Shown in pieces: positions 56,001 to 60,734 of a stretch of DNA of 64,000 nt. The position numbers and the translations under genes were made by a program. The stretch is from Amyelois transitella (taxonomy: Eukaryota > Arthropoda > Insecta > Lepidoptera > Pyralidae): NCBI RefSeq assembly GCF_032362555.1, contig NC_083513.1, positions 1,736,001-1,800,000 of the forward strand, given 5' to 3'. The notes beneath the pieces were generated by a model, which saw only the letters and a program-made list of their open reading frames with translations, did not search any database and was not told where the DNA came from. Numbering within the stretch: the first letter of the stretch is position 1; the number at the start of each line of letters is the position of its first letter.

Positions 56001-58613
56001 CAGATCCAGTCGGGACTGCGAGGCGCTATGCGGATAGCACAGGTACCACCCCGGATAACAATAGGGAATATTTATTTTGAAATCCAATAGAAATACTATA
56101 AAAACATCTGAACACACTCACCAAGGTTAAATGAAGGTATATCTTTGAGTTATGCTAGTGTGCCTGTTGTGCCGTGTGGTTCCCGACACAGTACACATGG
56201 GGTAGCAAACTGTCACTATTTGAATTTCAATTCCATCATTGAACTGAACGCGGCCTTACAGTCCTTTCAAGACTGAAGATACAAGAATAATCCTAAGTTT
56301 ATTAGCCATTCCCTTAGTCTTCTTTAGGACATCCATGTAAAAGATATGGAGTGGTCCTATTCTAAAGTGCTGGGAACCACACGGGCAACAAATTACTACA
56401 TAAATAAATAAAAATTTATACGGGACAAATTACGCAGATTTAGTTAACCTCGAAGTAAGTACGCACAATACTTCGAAACCCTCAAATTCGTCTTCTAGGG
56501 AGGCCACATCAAGATCAACCTGAAGAGCGAGATCCCGGTGCAGGTGGACGGCGAGCCGTGGGTGGCGGCGCCCAGCGAGGTGGTGGTGCTCAAGTCTGCT
56601 CTCAAGGTACGAGCATGCGCTGAGCTGCTTCCGCTTTGATCACCATGGCCATCGCCGGAGAACCACGTTGAAACGCTGATTTTCTATTCATTACTATTAA
56701 AGACAATAAGTGATACCTTGTATCCAATTTTGAAAATAAATCTATTCTATTCTATTCTACTGTTTCCCATAGGTGTAGGAGGATACTAAAAATATACATA
56801 TCTGGAAAGTATCTGTCCAATTGCGCCAATCTCTGCCAAATTCGTTTTAACATCCACAACAATCAACTTTTTCATGAAAGCTTGGTTCGGCCGGTTCGTG
56901 GTACTCTTCTCCGTACCATTATAACTTCATCGATTTGATTGAACCTTTATGGGACAAATTATAGTTTGACTATGTATTCCCCACTTTTCGCTAAGATATT
57001 TACAGATATTTTCTCCATGTCACTCTTTTCTAACATTCTTCCCAAATGAGGTTTCTCCTTTTTGAAAGAGGCTTGGTGCTGATCTGGTTTTAATCATGAA
57101 AGTTCGGATGTGTCAATACAGACAAATTACAAATTAAGCTAGCCCAAAACTAAGTTTCTTTTTATTACGGGATACTTCCTAACCTCCAAAGTAAATTTGA
57201 GACTTCTGTTATGAGATACTAACTCATCGATACTCATTCAAGAACCAAGTAAATCTAAAAAAATAGGTAGGTTTAAAATCAGCGTTTCGATTTGATCCAA
57301 AAAGGGCCAAACAGACTCGCAAAGCCCCTTGATCAATCAATGGTTTTAGTAACAGTTCAATATTCATTATATTACTGAACACTTCTAACCTTAAACCTTA
57401 AAAATTCTAAATTAGACATTTTTCAAACTTATAGTCTTATCAAAAAAAGAGACTAGGCTTTAGCGATCACAGCCATTAATGTTTGTTGTCCTGTGTTAAC
57501 TGTGATGCATGAAGGTGACATAAAATGTGACAGTATTTCACAGATAGTCTGTCACATTGTCACACCAGAATAATTGGAGTGTACATGTTCGTTAATGTGC
57601 GATTGATCAAGTGGATATTTGTGTTATACTTCCTTAAATATAGCTTGGTTAAAATGACAGCAGGAAGGATTATATAACTATGCACTAGGACCAACATAGA
57701 CACTAAATAAAATTAATGTAGAGCTGTCATTAAAGCTATATTTTGTGAAGCATAAAGTTCTGTATCAAAATTCCCGAGTCACGTTCGCCCAAGCACCGAA
57801 ATCCACGCAGCACTCAGTACTCCATTAGCTCTCATGCCACTCGGCGTTCGGCGAACGAATGAAAACGCTCATTCGTTCATTAGTTCCAAATCGTTCAATC
57901 TTTCGCCGAATACCGCCAAGTGTGCAGCTCTAAGTAATAAAGGATCCTAAGTTTTATTCCAAGCGTGCAATCTTGACGCTCTCGCCCCGATTATTATGAC
58001 ACGACAGGTCGTCAGGTTACCAATACATTATTAGTTTAGACAGCAGTAAGTTTAATAAGAAATAATAAATTAAAATTGAGAGGTAACCGAACGGCGACGT
58101 TTTCAAAATAAGTGTATAGTCAATCAAATTGAAAAAGCCACAATAAGTATTACCGTGTCTTATTGGCGAAATTCAGAAAAATATTCTCGGTAACATGAGG
58201 AATTTTGAGAATTTAGAGGAGAGTGGGTGAAAACACAAATATAGAGGCCACACATCGTAAATAAAATCCTGCAAAATCGCATAGCTCTCTCTCTCTTTAC
58301 ATCTCAAAAATCATCACAAAAGTACCGAGAACATTTGTCCCATGGGGCGCGGGCGTCGCTCAGTGTGCGGGGGGCGTGACTCGTGTCGTCGGGCCGCTGT
58401 GAGCTGTGCGGTTTGTAGGCGACGATGCTGAAGAAAATCAAGCGCGGCTCGAGCGCGGGCGGCTCGGCGGCGGCGGGCCCGTGACGCCCCCCGCTCACGC
58501 GCGCGCCCGCGCAGGCCACCATGCTGAAGAAGCGCGGCAAGCTGCGGCGCCGCGACACCGAGCCCGGCCCGCCGCCGCGCCCGCCGCCGCCCCCCCCGCC
58601 CGAGGACTCCTGA
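19962..58613 (+). CDS. DGKQ: Diacylglycerol kinase theta (type V DGK), complete 19-exon gene
   Basis: Phosphorylates diacylglycerol to phosphatidic acid at membranes, ending DAG signalling. Exons: 19962-20091, 41494-41573, 43592-43694, 44800-45011, 45549-45717, 46195-46308, 48055-48198, 48472-48724, 49076-49275, 49848-50060, 50430-50564, 50969-51143, 52155-52303, 53269-53445, 54232-54358, 54877-55032, 55886-56042, 56499-56606, 58515-58613. All junctions are GT/AG and in phase: 2901 nt, 966 aa (human DGK theta is 942). Domain order: three C1 zinc modules (about residues 12-61, 75-122, 133-187), a low-complexity linker, two RA-like segments (about 319-400 and 402-469), then from about 585 the catalytic domain with [12 protein letters not shown], the ATP-site [16 protein letters not shown] and [13 protein letters not shown], and the accessory domain ([28 protein letters not shown]). 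Three C1 domains plus RA define the theta class. An alternative last exon at 58419-58484 would give 955 aa. Confidence 0.95.
20092..20260 (+). promoter_or_regulatory. CpG-rich start of DGK intron 1 with a direct repeat
   Basis: Two related ~40 bp segments, each starting atcgatacc and ending ccgccggcacg, lie at 20120-20155 and 20192-20232. The atcgata core resembles insect DREF-type elements. Together with the GC-rich patch at 20520-20575 this looks like part of the promoter/first-intron control region; evidence is compositional only. Confidence 0.35.
20520..20575 (+). promoter_or_regulatory. GC-box patch in DGK intron 1
   Basis: Contains gcgcgggcgcggggcggggc inside AT-rich intron, an Sp1-type GC box. 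Function is inferred only. From 20780 to 21400 I see only AT-rich intron. Confidence 0.3.
21405..21482 (+). mobile_element. LINE 3' tail (gaaaataaattctattc family), forward
   Basis: Last ~75 bp of the family at 9528, including gtgatgtgacgtcaataagt. It shows the intact version of a site occupied by a Helitron at 43088. Confidence 0.7.
21835..21990 (-). mobile_element. Family B LINE fragment, reverse
   Basis: Reverse tail and C-terminal codons (cgcctctattccggagtg, ccacgatccctgcatac). Decayed. Confidence 0.7.
22300..22562 (+). repeat. Family A repeat, full length, forward
   Basis: From cgtgccatcccggcacc to gacgtaattatatgtta; the first hairpin arm is damaged. Confidence 0.82.
22732..22822. repeat. 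CTACG/CGTAG cluster
   Basis: Nine CTACG or CGTAG pentamers on alternating strands within about 90 bp (gcgtagctcacgtag, ctacgagcacgtagc, ctacgactcgtagc). A similar cluster is at 44362-44466. No element ends are evident. Confidence 0.7.
22920..23070 (-). mobile_element. Helitron 3' remnant and partial tRNA-SINE
   Basis: 22920-22970 carries a decayed tgcccgcaacttcgtttgcg end typical of the Helitrons here. 22984-23070 is the distal half of a tRNA-SINE (gagttagcctcgaagtaag) with an 8 bp internal insertion (tctcgaag). Confidence 0.55.
23290..23552 (+). mobile_element. Decayed Helitron-like repeat
   Basis: Begins near acattacaaatgcgaaagg and ends gggtgaagctgcaggtaaaa followed by gttagt, where related elements have gctagt. 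Boundaries are uncertain. Confidence 0.45.
23690..23880 (+). repeat. Family A repeat, diverged, forward
   Basis: Recognisable from ggcaatgggctagcaacctg to ctacctcgcaaaggatataa; the 5' part is scrambled. Confidence 0.75.
24318..24420 (+). mobile_element. Family B LINE tail, forward
   Basis: Contains tgcatgaagagaataatgaa and tgtagtctccgcataccctc. Part of the DEAKEVCRD region is deleted. Confidence 0.72.
24692..24852 (-). mobile_element. Short non-autonomous Helitron, reverse
   Basis: Same family as 6907-7086. Minus strand starts TCACAACATAGTATAAATC and ends at CTAG; flanked by A (24691) and T (24853). Confidence 0.6.
25245..25510 (-). repeat. Family A repeat, full length, reverse
   Basis: From acatatatataatcacgtc to gggaaccatacggcac. 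The body repeats ctgttggaactggaacgagc-like sequence on neither side, so the duplicated gtctaccagataa motifs at 25745-26060 are separate. Confidence 0.8.
25800..26225. repeat. Two family A copies, forward then reverse
   Basis: A forward copy lies at 25800-26025 and a short reverse fragment at 26130-26225. The flanking phrase gcgcagtgtgtgagaa recurs at 25190, 25770 and 26050, so the surrounding sequence was itself duplicated. Confidence 0.7.
26820..27001. mobile_element. Helitron fragments in opposite orientations
   Basis: 26820-26905 is the forward 5' end (tctttactaatattataaag...ctactggttcgaat). 26906-27001 is the reverse of the middle part (aataattttccccg...ttcctcgata). This implies an internal inversion or two joined fragments. 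Confidence 0.7.
27003..27132 (-). repeat. Family A repeat with internal deletion, reverse
   Basis: The tail region jumps from cggggtag to tttataagcctatccc, deleting the middle. It starts the first unit of a local tandem duplication. Confidence 0.8.
27209..27467 (+). mobile_element. Family B LINE, 5'-truncated, with target-site duplication
   Basis: Encodes [40 protein letters not shown] then [20 protein letters not shown] and V-stop, followed by gtgattttatgtatgtatg. It is flanked by attgacgtagt at 27198-27208 and 27468-27478. The paralogous spacer near 27920 carries the uninterrupted site. The frame is open, so this is a fairly young insertion. Confidence 0.9.
27598..27841 (-). repeat. Family A repeat, full length, reverse
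   Basis: Complete from acatacatatagtcacgtc to ggtgccgggaac, heading the second unit of the tandem duplication. Confidence 0.85.
28176..28448 (-). mobile_element. Non-autonomous Helitron, reverse
   Basis: Minus strand begins TCTATACTAATATTATAAAG and ends with a gaacgaagccgcgggcac hairpin then CTAA. T follows at 28449. Length 273 bp, same family as 41593-41853. Confidence 0.8.
28481..28660 (+). repeat. Family A repeat with deletions, forward
   Basis: Starts tgccgtgtggtttccgacac; the lysine-like central block is missing; ends acgtaattatatgta. Confidence 0.75.
28661..29224. other. DGK intron 1, no feature seen
   Basis: AT-rich unique-looking intron without recognised repeats. Confidence 0.4.
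29225..29440. promoter_or_regulatory. GC-rich island in DGK intron 1 with a CRE site
   Basis: Contains TGACGTCA at 29293-29300, then gcccccccgcag and cgcccgccgccgctg in otherwise AT-rich sequence. Could be an enhancer, an alternative first exon, or an acceptor plus exon. No conserved peptide is visible. Confidence 0.35.
29441..30394. other. DGK intron 1, mostly unassigned
   Basis: AT-rich. A short family B tail (tgtagtctacgcctacc) is at about 29905-29960. A more GC-rich unique patch at 30080-30190 has no recognisable coding. Confidence 0.4.
30395..30475 (+). repeat. Family A 3' end, forward
   Basis: From gaagccaaacagctgaacg to ttattatatgtatgtc; the ctgttggctctgtctacccc block is deleted. Confidence 0.7.
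30734..31061 (-). mobile_element. Non-autonomous Helitron, reverse, with internal AT insertion
   Basis: Minus strand begins TCTATACTAATATTATAAAG at 31061 and ends in gcggacgaagtcgcgggcac at about 30741. Extra AT-rich sequence at about 30945-31010 is absent from sister copies. A decayed family A fragment follows to 31155. Confidence 0.75.
31470..31521. repeat. Perfect 17-bp inverted repeat
   Basis: Arms tctaaattttatagatt at 31470-31486 and its complement at 31505-31521, separated by 18 AT-rich bases. Confidence 0.85.
31585..31805. mobile_element. LINE 3' tail family, fold-back arrangement
   Basis: 31585-31680 reads forward (gaaaataaa tail). 31676-31805 is the reverse-oriented upstream block (gaagaagcggcggaacaaac), so two fragments meet head to head. 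Confidence 0.55.
32210..32385 (-). mobile_element. Helitron 3' part, reverse, 5' end lost
   Basis: Minus strand ends gcgggcggcct then CTAG, with A at 32209. The distal end fades after gcgtgaaggagaacaaa. Confidence 0.6.
32386..33379. other. DGK intron 1, unassigned, with one CRE site
   Basis: AT-rich; TGACGTCA occurs at 32608-32615. Nothing else recognised. Confidence 0.4.
33380..33620 (+). promoter_or_regulatory. GC-rich island with CRE and CCAAT, candidate alternative promoter
   Basis: A sharp GC-rich block (ggcggggaggggggcgcgg) with TGACGTCA at 33517-33524 followed by cgcccgccaatcgcg. CRE plus CCAAT plus GC-rich sequence is a classic TATA-less promoter layout. It is in intron 1, 8 kb before exon 2, so an alternative DGK transcript start is possible. 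Confidence 0.42.
33621..34346. other. DGK intron 1, mostly unassigned
   Basis: AT-rich. A B-box-like string (gggattcgaaccgg) near 34060 suggests an old tRNA-SINE, without other support. Confidence 0.4.
34347..34612 (+). repeat. Family A repeat, full length, near consensus, forward
   Basis: Intact from gtgccgtgtggctcccggc to gacgtgaccatatgtatgta. It is the least decayed copy and a good family reference. Confidence 0.92.
34613..35560. other. DGK intron 1, no feature seen
   Basis: AT-rich unique-looking sequence. Confidence 0.4.
35565..35690. promoter_or_regulatory. CRE-containing segment 1 in DGK intron 1
   Basis: Contains gtgtcagctgtgacgtcacg (TGACGTCA 35620-35627) followed by aaccgcggtctaattcatgg. 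It is related to segment 2 at 36085-36200, with matching words in the same order and spacing. Confidence 0.5.
36085..36200. promoter_or_regulatory. CRE-containing segment 2 in DGK intron 1
   Basis: Contains gtgtcactcgtgacgtcacg (TGACGTCA 36134-36141) followed by accgcggtccgcttcaatgg. Together with segment 1 it is either a duplicated enhancer or a diverged mobile repeat. Confidence 0.5.
36201..37510. other. DGK intron 1, mostly unassigned
   Basis: Contains a decayed reverse family B fragment at about 36785-36865 and a GC-richer patch (ccggccccgcccgcctc) near 37340. Confidence 0.4.
37513..37582. repeat. AT-rich 20-bp inverted repeat with an extra repeated arm
   Basis: aaaaaaaattacgtaaatat at 37513-37532 and its complement at 37537-37556; the second arm is repeated again at about 37560-37582. 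Confidence 0.8.
37583..40367. other. DGK intron 1, no gene seen
   Basis: AT-rich, with small LINE-tail remnants at 38330-38450. A GC-richer block at 39640-39850 has an open minus-strand frame (68 codons) without recognisable homology. Confidence 0.4.
40368..40490 (-). repeat. Family A repeat, partial, reverse
   Basis: From aatagaattgagattaaaat to gccttttacgacat. Confidence 0.75.
40491..41274. other. DGK intron 1, short direct repeat
   Basis: gttaatgaaaaaaa then tcttaacgtt occurs twice (40752-40776 and 40799-40822). Otherwise AT-rich and unassigned. Confidence 0.4.
41275..41435 (-). repeat. Family A repeat, partial, reverse
   Basis: Ends at about 60 bp before DGK exon 2 (ctattctcaagcgccgagaa). 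The 5' hairpin is degraded. Confidence 0.75.
41494..41573 (+). CDS. DGKQ: DGK theta exon 2: second half of C1-1
   Basis: Acceptor tttttcag after a 21.4 kb intron. Encodes [17 protein letters not shown], the remaining C1 ligands. Donor gtaatc, with a Helitron starting 20 bp downstream. Confidence 0.92.
41593..41853 (+). mobile_element. Non-autonomous Helitron, complete
   Basis: Begins TCTATACTAATATTATAATA, ends with a cgcggacgaagtcgcg hairpin and CTAG, flanked by A (41592) and T (41854). Length 261 bp. It begins 20 bases after the DGK exon 2 donor. Confidence 0.88.
42015..42120 (+). mobile_element. Family B LINE tail, forward
   Basis: Encodes [19 protein letters not shown], then a short duplication before gcgtgattttatgtatgt. 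Confidence 0.75.
42121..42439. other. DGK intron 2, unassigned
   Basis: Moderately GC-rich unique sequence (tagccggtagcg, ccgtatggcgtgacccgg) without coding signal. Confidence 0.35.
42440..42545 (+). repeat. Family A 3' half, forward
   Basis: From caattctatcataaagccat to gacgtcacttaatgtatg. Confidence 0.78.
43028..43545 (+). mobile_element. LINE 3' tail split by a Helitron
   Basis: The left part (43028-43088) ends ataccttgttttca and the right part (43513-43545) resumes tttgaaaataaatctattct. The intact tail is seen at 21405-21482 and 56698-56760. Confidence 0.8.
43089..43512 (+). mobile_element. Non-autonomous Helitron, second family, complete
   Basis: Begins TCTATACATATAATAAATC, ends gcgcggacggagtcggggg and CTAG, flanked by A (43088) and T (43513). 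Length 424 bp. An open frame inside is not recognisable as a protein. Confidence 0.82.
43592..43694 (+). CDS. DGKQ: DGK theta exon 3: first part of C1-2
   Basis: Encodes [20 protein letters not shown] and [14 protein letters not shown]. Donor gtaagt. Confidence 0.92.
43695..44361. other. DGK intron 3, mostly unassigned
   Basis: AT-rich; gggtgaaacggaattccggg near 43750 may be a repeat remnant. Confidence 0.35.
44362..44466. repeat. CTACG/CGTAG cluster
   Basis: About eight CTACG/CGTAG pentamers in 100 bp (gctacgtgctacgagtgcta, ctacgtcgtagaa). Related in composition to 22732-22822. Confidence 0.7.
44800..45011 (+). CDS. DGKQ: DGK theta exon 4: end of C1-2 and most of C1-3
   Basis: Acceptor ctgttgcag. 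Encodes [17 protein letters not shown], then [20 protein letters not shown] and YRCEWCGST. Donor gtgaga at 45012. Its last 93 bp and donor are repeated in tandem downstream. Confidence 0.93.
44919..45330 (+). repeat. 131-bp tandem array at the end of DGK exon 4
   Basis: Units start at 44919, 45050 and 45181, with a partial at 45312; the period is exactly 131. Each full unit holds the last 93 bp of exon 4, its donor and 38 intron bases. Copies differ by about one base. 131 is not a multiple of three, so use of the donors at 45143 or 45274 would shift the frame. Confidence 0.93.
45549..45717 (+). CDS. DGKQ: DGK theta exon 5: end of C1-3
   Basis: Encodes [20 protein letters not shown], completing C1-3, then [19 protein letters not shown]. 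Donor gtaagt. Confidence 0.92.
46195..46308 (+). CDS. DGKQ: DGK theta exon 6: linker
   Basis: Acceptor ctcggcag. In phase it encodes [20 protein letters not shown] and SPPYSR. Very GC-rich; supported by splice phase more than by conservation. Confidence 0.8.
46309..48054. other. DGK intron 6, unassigned
   Basis: 1.7 kb AT-rich intron. A near-perfect 17 bp inverted repeat (agttttatgaaactataa and complement) at about 46735-46752 and 46871-46887 may bound a ~150 bp MITE. No gene seen. Confidence 0.4.
48055..48198 (+). CDS. DGKQ: DGK theta exon 7: low-complexity linker
   Basis: Acceptor gatgttgcag. Encodes [20 protein letters not shown] and a charged [13 protein letters not shown] run, typical of a disordered, possibly phosphorylated linker. 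Phase agrees with both neighbours. Confidence 0.82.
48472..48724 (+). CDS. DGKQ: DGK theta exon 8: first RA-like segment
   Basis: Encodes [35 protein letters not shown], then [20 protein letters not shown]. This is the ubiquitin-fold pattern of a Ras-association domain. Confidence 0.9.
49076..49275 (+). CDS. DGKQ: DGK theta exon 9: second RA-like segment
   Basis: Encodes [50 protein letters not shown]. Donor gtaag. Confidence 0.9.
49326..49516 (+). mobile_element. tRNA-derived SINE, forward
   Basis: A-box (gtcgcgcagcggtattgcg) and B-box (ggtttgaatcctgg) both recognisable. In DGK intron 9. Confidence 0.82.
49848..50060 (+). CDS. DGKQ: DGK theta exon 10
   Basis: Encodes [40 protein letters not shown] and [17 protein letters not shown], the region between RA and kinase domains. 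Confidence 0.92.
50430..50564 (+). CDS. DGKQ: DGK theta exon 11
   Basis: Encodes [20 protein letters not shown] and [20 protein letters not shown]. Donor gtaagt. Confidence 0.92.
50705..50768 (+). mobile_element. Family B LINE tail fragment, forward
   Basis: gatgtagtctctacctgccc then gcgtgagcgtatgtatg. Confidence 0.65.
50969..51143 (+). CDS. DGKQ: DGK theta exon 12: start of kinase domain
   Basis: Encodes [20 protein letters not shown] then [20 protein letters not shown] and [13 protein letters not shown], the beginning of the DAGKc domain. Confidence 0.94.
51144..51814. other. DGK intron 12, unassigned
   Basis: AT-rich with no recognised element. Confidence 0.4.
51815..52040 (-). mobile_element. 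LINE 3' tail family, reverse
   Basis: Reverse copy with the gaatagaatagaaaagattt tail first, then agcgcatgtgtagaagaagc. Longest well-preserved copy in the window. Confidence 0.75.
52155..52303 (+). CDS. DGKQ: DGK theta exon 13: ATP-binding motif
   Basis: Encodes [20 protein letters not shown], the invariant GGDG of DAG kinases, then [11 protein letters not shown]. Confidence 0.95.
52304..53268. other. DGK intron 13, short direct repeat
   Basis: A phrase with agagacaattctcactaaag, cattt ctcactcaa and gttcagaatttcggatctttt occurs twice (about 52983-53092 and 53102-53215), a ~115 bp diverged tandem duplication. Confidence 0.55.
53269..53445 (+). CDS. DGKQ: DGK theta exon 14
   Basis: Encodes [20 protein letters not shown] then [17 protein letters not shown]. 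Joined to exon 13 it makes the [13 protein letters not shown] motif. Confidence 0.95.
53553..53712 (-). mobile_element. Family B LINE tail, reverse
   Basis: From catacatacatacataaaat through cttgccacgatctctgcat to agctcggcgatttcgggt. Confidence 0.78.
53713..54231. other. DGK intron 14, tRNA-like remnant
   Basis: ggatttgaacctgaacccc at about 53998 resembles a reverse B-box of an old tRNA-derived repeat. Nothing else recognised. Confidence 0.35.
54232..54358 (+). CDS. DGKQ: DGK theta exon 15: start of accessory domain
   Basis: Encodes [20 protein letters not shown] and [15 protein letters not shown]. Confidence 0.95.
54359..54876. other. DGK intron 15, no feature seen
   Basis: AT-rich intron. 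Confidence 0.4.
54877..55032 (+). CDS. DGKQ: DGK theta exon 16
   Basis: Encodes [36 protein letters not shown] and VEGIIILNI. The frame stays open beyond the donor at 55033 only by chance. Confidence 0.93.
55103..55330 (-). mobile_element. LINE 3' end remnant, reverse
   Basis: tttatttatttatttaaaac then tttattgcacaaaaacaaaa is a common 3' terminus of lepidopteran LINEs, here in reverse. Confidence 0.55.
55545..55668 (-). mobile_element. Family B LINE tail, reverse
   Basis: Contains cataaaatcacgcctttttc and cttgccacaatctctgcata. Same intron as the next hairpin. Confidence 0.75.
55823..55859. repeat. Perfect 14-bp hairpin just before DGK exon 17
   Basis: Arms gctgcggttcaata (55823-55836) and its complement (55846-55859), 9 base loop, ending 26 bases before the exon. 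It lies where a branch point would be expected. Confidence 0.88.
55886..56042 (+). CDS. DGKQ: DGK theta exon 17
   Basis: Encodes [20 protein letters not shown] then [21 protein letters not shown] 14 bp perfect inverted repeat ends 26 bases before this exon. Confidence 0.94.
56166..56395. repeat. Family A fold-back pair
   Basis: The first half (56166-56278) is forward (gtgccgtgtggttcccgaca...tttcaagactga). The second (56279-56395) is reverse (aagaataatcctaagttt...gggaaccacacgg). Confidence 0.75.
56405..56465 (-). mobile_element. tRNA-SINE distal fragment, reverse
   Basis: tacgggacaaattacgcaga then cctcgaagtaagt. Ends shortly before exon 18. Confidence 0.6.
56499..56606 (+). CDS. DGKQ: DGK theta exon 18
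   Basis: Encodes [20 protein letters not shown] and [16 protein letters not shown], phase 0 at both ends. Donor gtacga. Confidence 0.93.
56698..56760 (+). mobile_element. LINE 3' tail, forward
   Basis: aataagtgataccttgtatcc then a (TATTC)n tail. Intact counterpart of the split tail at 43028. Confidence 0.7.
56761..58418. other. DGK last intron, mostly unassigned
   Basis: Contains a decayed reverse tRNA-SINE (about 57108-57240), a palindromic stretch at about 57512-57558 (gtgacat...atgtgac...gtcacattgtcac) and a GC-richer patch at 57780-57930 with cattcgttc repeats. No extra exon recognised. Confidence 0.45.
58419..58484 (+). CDS. DGKQ: DGK theta alternative last exon (short C-terminus)
   Basis: Acceptor tttgtag at 58412-58418. 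In phase 0 it encodes [20 protein letters not shown] then P and TGA at 58482-58484. It lies 96 bp upstream of the other candidate acceptor and starts with the same six residues. Whether it is used cannot be told from sequence. Confidence 0.5.
   Translation, partial: ATMLKKIKRGSSAGGSAAAGP
58515..58613 (+). CDS. DGKQ: DGK theta last exon (proline-rich C-terminus)
   Basis: Acceptor cgcgcag at 58508-58514. In phase 0 it encodes [18 protein letters not shown], a proline-rich run and EDS, with TGA at 58611-58613. The basic stretch after MLKK resembles the vertebrate DGK theta ending, so I take this as the main form. Confidence 0.7.
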   Translation, partial: ATMLKKRGKLRRRDTEPGPPPRPPPPPPPEDS

Positions 58614-58743
58614 ATCTGGCTCAGCGAGCGCCTCATCTAGCGCCGCGCCCGGGGCTCAGGGCCGGCGCGCGACACGCTCGCTGCATTTACATAGTAGTCA
58701 TTCGTAGATGTTTAATTCATACATATTGTAAAACATTCATGTA

Positions 58744-58783
58744 AATAAATTATAAAAAATAACATATATAAAAAAAAAATAAA
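58744..58783 (+). terminator. DGK theta polyadenylation signals
   Basis: AATAAA at 58744-58749 and again at 58778-58783, 131 and 165 bases after the last stop. Either serves both alternative last exons. Confidence 0.6.
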
Positions 58784-59249
58784 ACTTTATAGTCATTAGT
58801 CGTTGTTTTATTTTTAGTGATACAATTATTATTTGGAAATGTGTAAAATAAATACCGAATATGTATATAAATGTGTTTTCATTTTATCGCCTTATGTAAG
58901 TACCTTTTATGGAACAGTAAAGGAGTAAGTGATTTGAAAAAATATATAGAATATACATACCTATAATGTTAAAGGGGAAAATTACAATTAATTTTTGTCG
59001 AAACTGAGCTTACATATATCAGCAAGACTAAGAACCTGATGCATCCACTATTGACCAGCATGCCGGACGAGACCAACATACGAATCATAGGGCGTATTCG
59101 ACGAAGTATAGGACAATAAAATGACACAAACCTTAATATATTGTTTCCTAATAAAAGCCTAAATAAATTATCAAAACATAACTAAGCAGAGAGAGAGAGA
59201 GTAAACCGCGAACAAAGATCTTGAGTCTAGTTCAGACTAGGTATAATTA
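58784..59249. other. Intergenic sequence downstream of DGK theta
   Basis: AT-rich, nothing recognised. Confidence 0.4.
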
Positions 59250-60245
59250 ACCACCACGTGTGGTTCCCGACACCAGAAGAACCCTTTCTTCTACTTCACT
59301 TCTAGACTACTCCATCTCTTTCCTATGGCTGTGGTAAAAGGCAACTAAGGGATAGGTTTATAAACTTGGTATTCTTCTTTTAGGCGATGGGCTAGCAACC
59401 TGTCACTATTTAGATCTCAATTAAGCCAAACAGCTGACCGTGGCCAATCAGTCTTTTCAAGACTATTGACTCTAGGTACTATTTTATTTTATTTTATTTT
59501 ATTTTATTTGGAGAACAAACAGTCTTACATAACTAGATAAACAAAGAAATAAACAACAAATGACCATTAACATGTTCTCGCATATGAGTAACTAAGCAGC
59601 TTGTCTGAAAGAGAAGGAAAGAAAAAATTTAGGGGGAAAAAACTAACATAAAAAAGAGAGAAATCAGAAAAAAAAGAGATATATCACACAAGGAGAACAC
59701 CTAACTTGCAGAGAGAGAACCATTAAACCATGCCTGAGATAAAGTGTTTTTAAATTTATTGACACTAGAATTGAATAAATCAAGATCTGGGTGGGCAGCT
59801 ATTTTATTTATCTCAATAGCAGATCTGACAAAGAAAGAGTTATGTCTATATTTACATGCACTATATGGAACATATAGAAATGTGGGCAACCTAACAGTTC
59901 TAGTAGGCACTTTCAAATAAATTTTATTTAATAAAGATGGAGTATCTAACTGGCTTTGAGCAATTTTTACTAAAAACATAATATCGGCAGTTTGTCTGCG
60001 AATATATAATGGCAGAAAATGGTACCTTGAACACATAGAATTATAGTCAGAATCAAAACACTTTGTTTTAAATTGCAAGTACCTTAAAAATTTTCTTTGG
60101 ATTGATTCAAGCCTATCAATATATATATTGTACTGAGGATTCCAGACTTGGGAGCAATACTCGAGGGAGCTACGAACCAGGGCACAGTATAGTATTTTTA
60201 GGTACCCCGTAAGAGGTAAAAATAAACGTGATTATTTGTATTTAT
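59250..60245 (+). repeat. Family A repeat split by a LINE insertion, forward
   Basis: The left part (59250-59479) ends gactattgactctaggtac and the right part (60199-60245) resumes with aggtaccccgtaagagg and ends acgtgattatttgtattt. Together they form a complete copy. Confidence 0.85.
59480..60198 (-). mobile_element. jockey-like LINE, 5'-truncated, with target-site duplication
   Basis: On the minus strand the frame from about 60183 to the stop at 59701 encodes SSLEYCSQVWNPQYNIYIDR, LESIQRKFLRYLQFK, SRYHFLPLYIRRQTADIMFL and RTVRLPTFLYVPYSACKYRH, the C-terminus that follows the reverse transcriptase in jockey-clade LINEs. It ends in an (AAATA)n tail. taggtac at 59473-59479 and 60199-60205 is the target-site duplication. 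The preserved frame suggests a young insertion. Confidence 0.85.
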
Positions 60246-60734
60246 GTAGATATGTACTTTTTGTCCTGAAAGCCCCGGGGCGCAACTACTTAATACTATA
60301 AAGATAAAATCTTAATGAAAGTACTGTCAACTGTAACATATCCCTTGTCGAAGGTATAAAAAACTTTATGACCACGAGGAAACAGCGCTCTATTCAAGAA
60401 TATCAAGCCCAGGAAGGCTGCCCATTCCAGCATCAGCGCAGCGTGGAGAGTGTAAGTCAAACGTCTAGGACAACAATCAAATATAACTCTCAAAGAACGA
60501 TCACAGATATATCACCTAATAGTCATTTGGAAAAGTAGAATCATATCTATCGTGACTAAAAATCTCTGCATACGGCACAAAAGATACCTGTGCCAATTGC
60601 TATGACGAATGCATCGTAGAAGGTGACTAAAGGACAAACCACTGATGCGGCAAGTTGCCGCTAAAATAATTTCAAAAGCTACTTTTTCTCCCCAAAACTG
60701 CCGAAAGCGTGGGGTGCAGACAAAATTTTTATAC

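Noticed and set aside
60296..60493. Minus-strand frame with a hydrophobic segment (LEWAAFLGLIFLNRALF) ending in a stop
   Set aside because: It could be a last exon of the gene at 62549, but the acceptor is weak, the end is AT-rich and unlike coding sequence, and that upstream exon already ends in a stop. Not enough to call.
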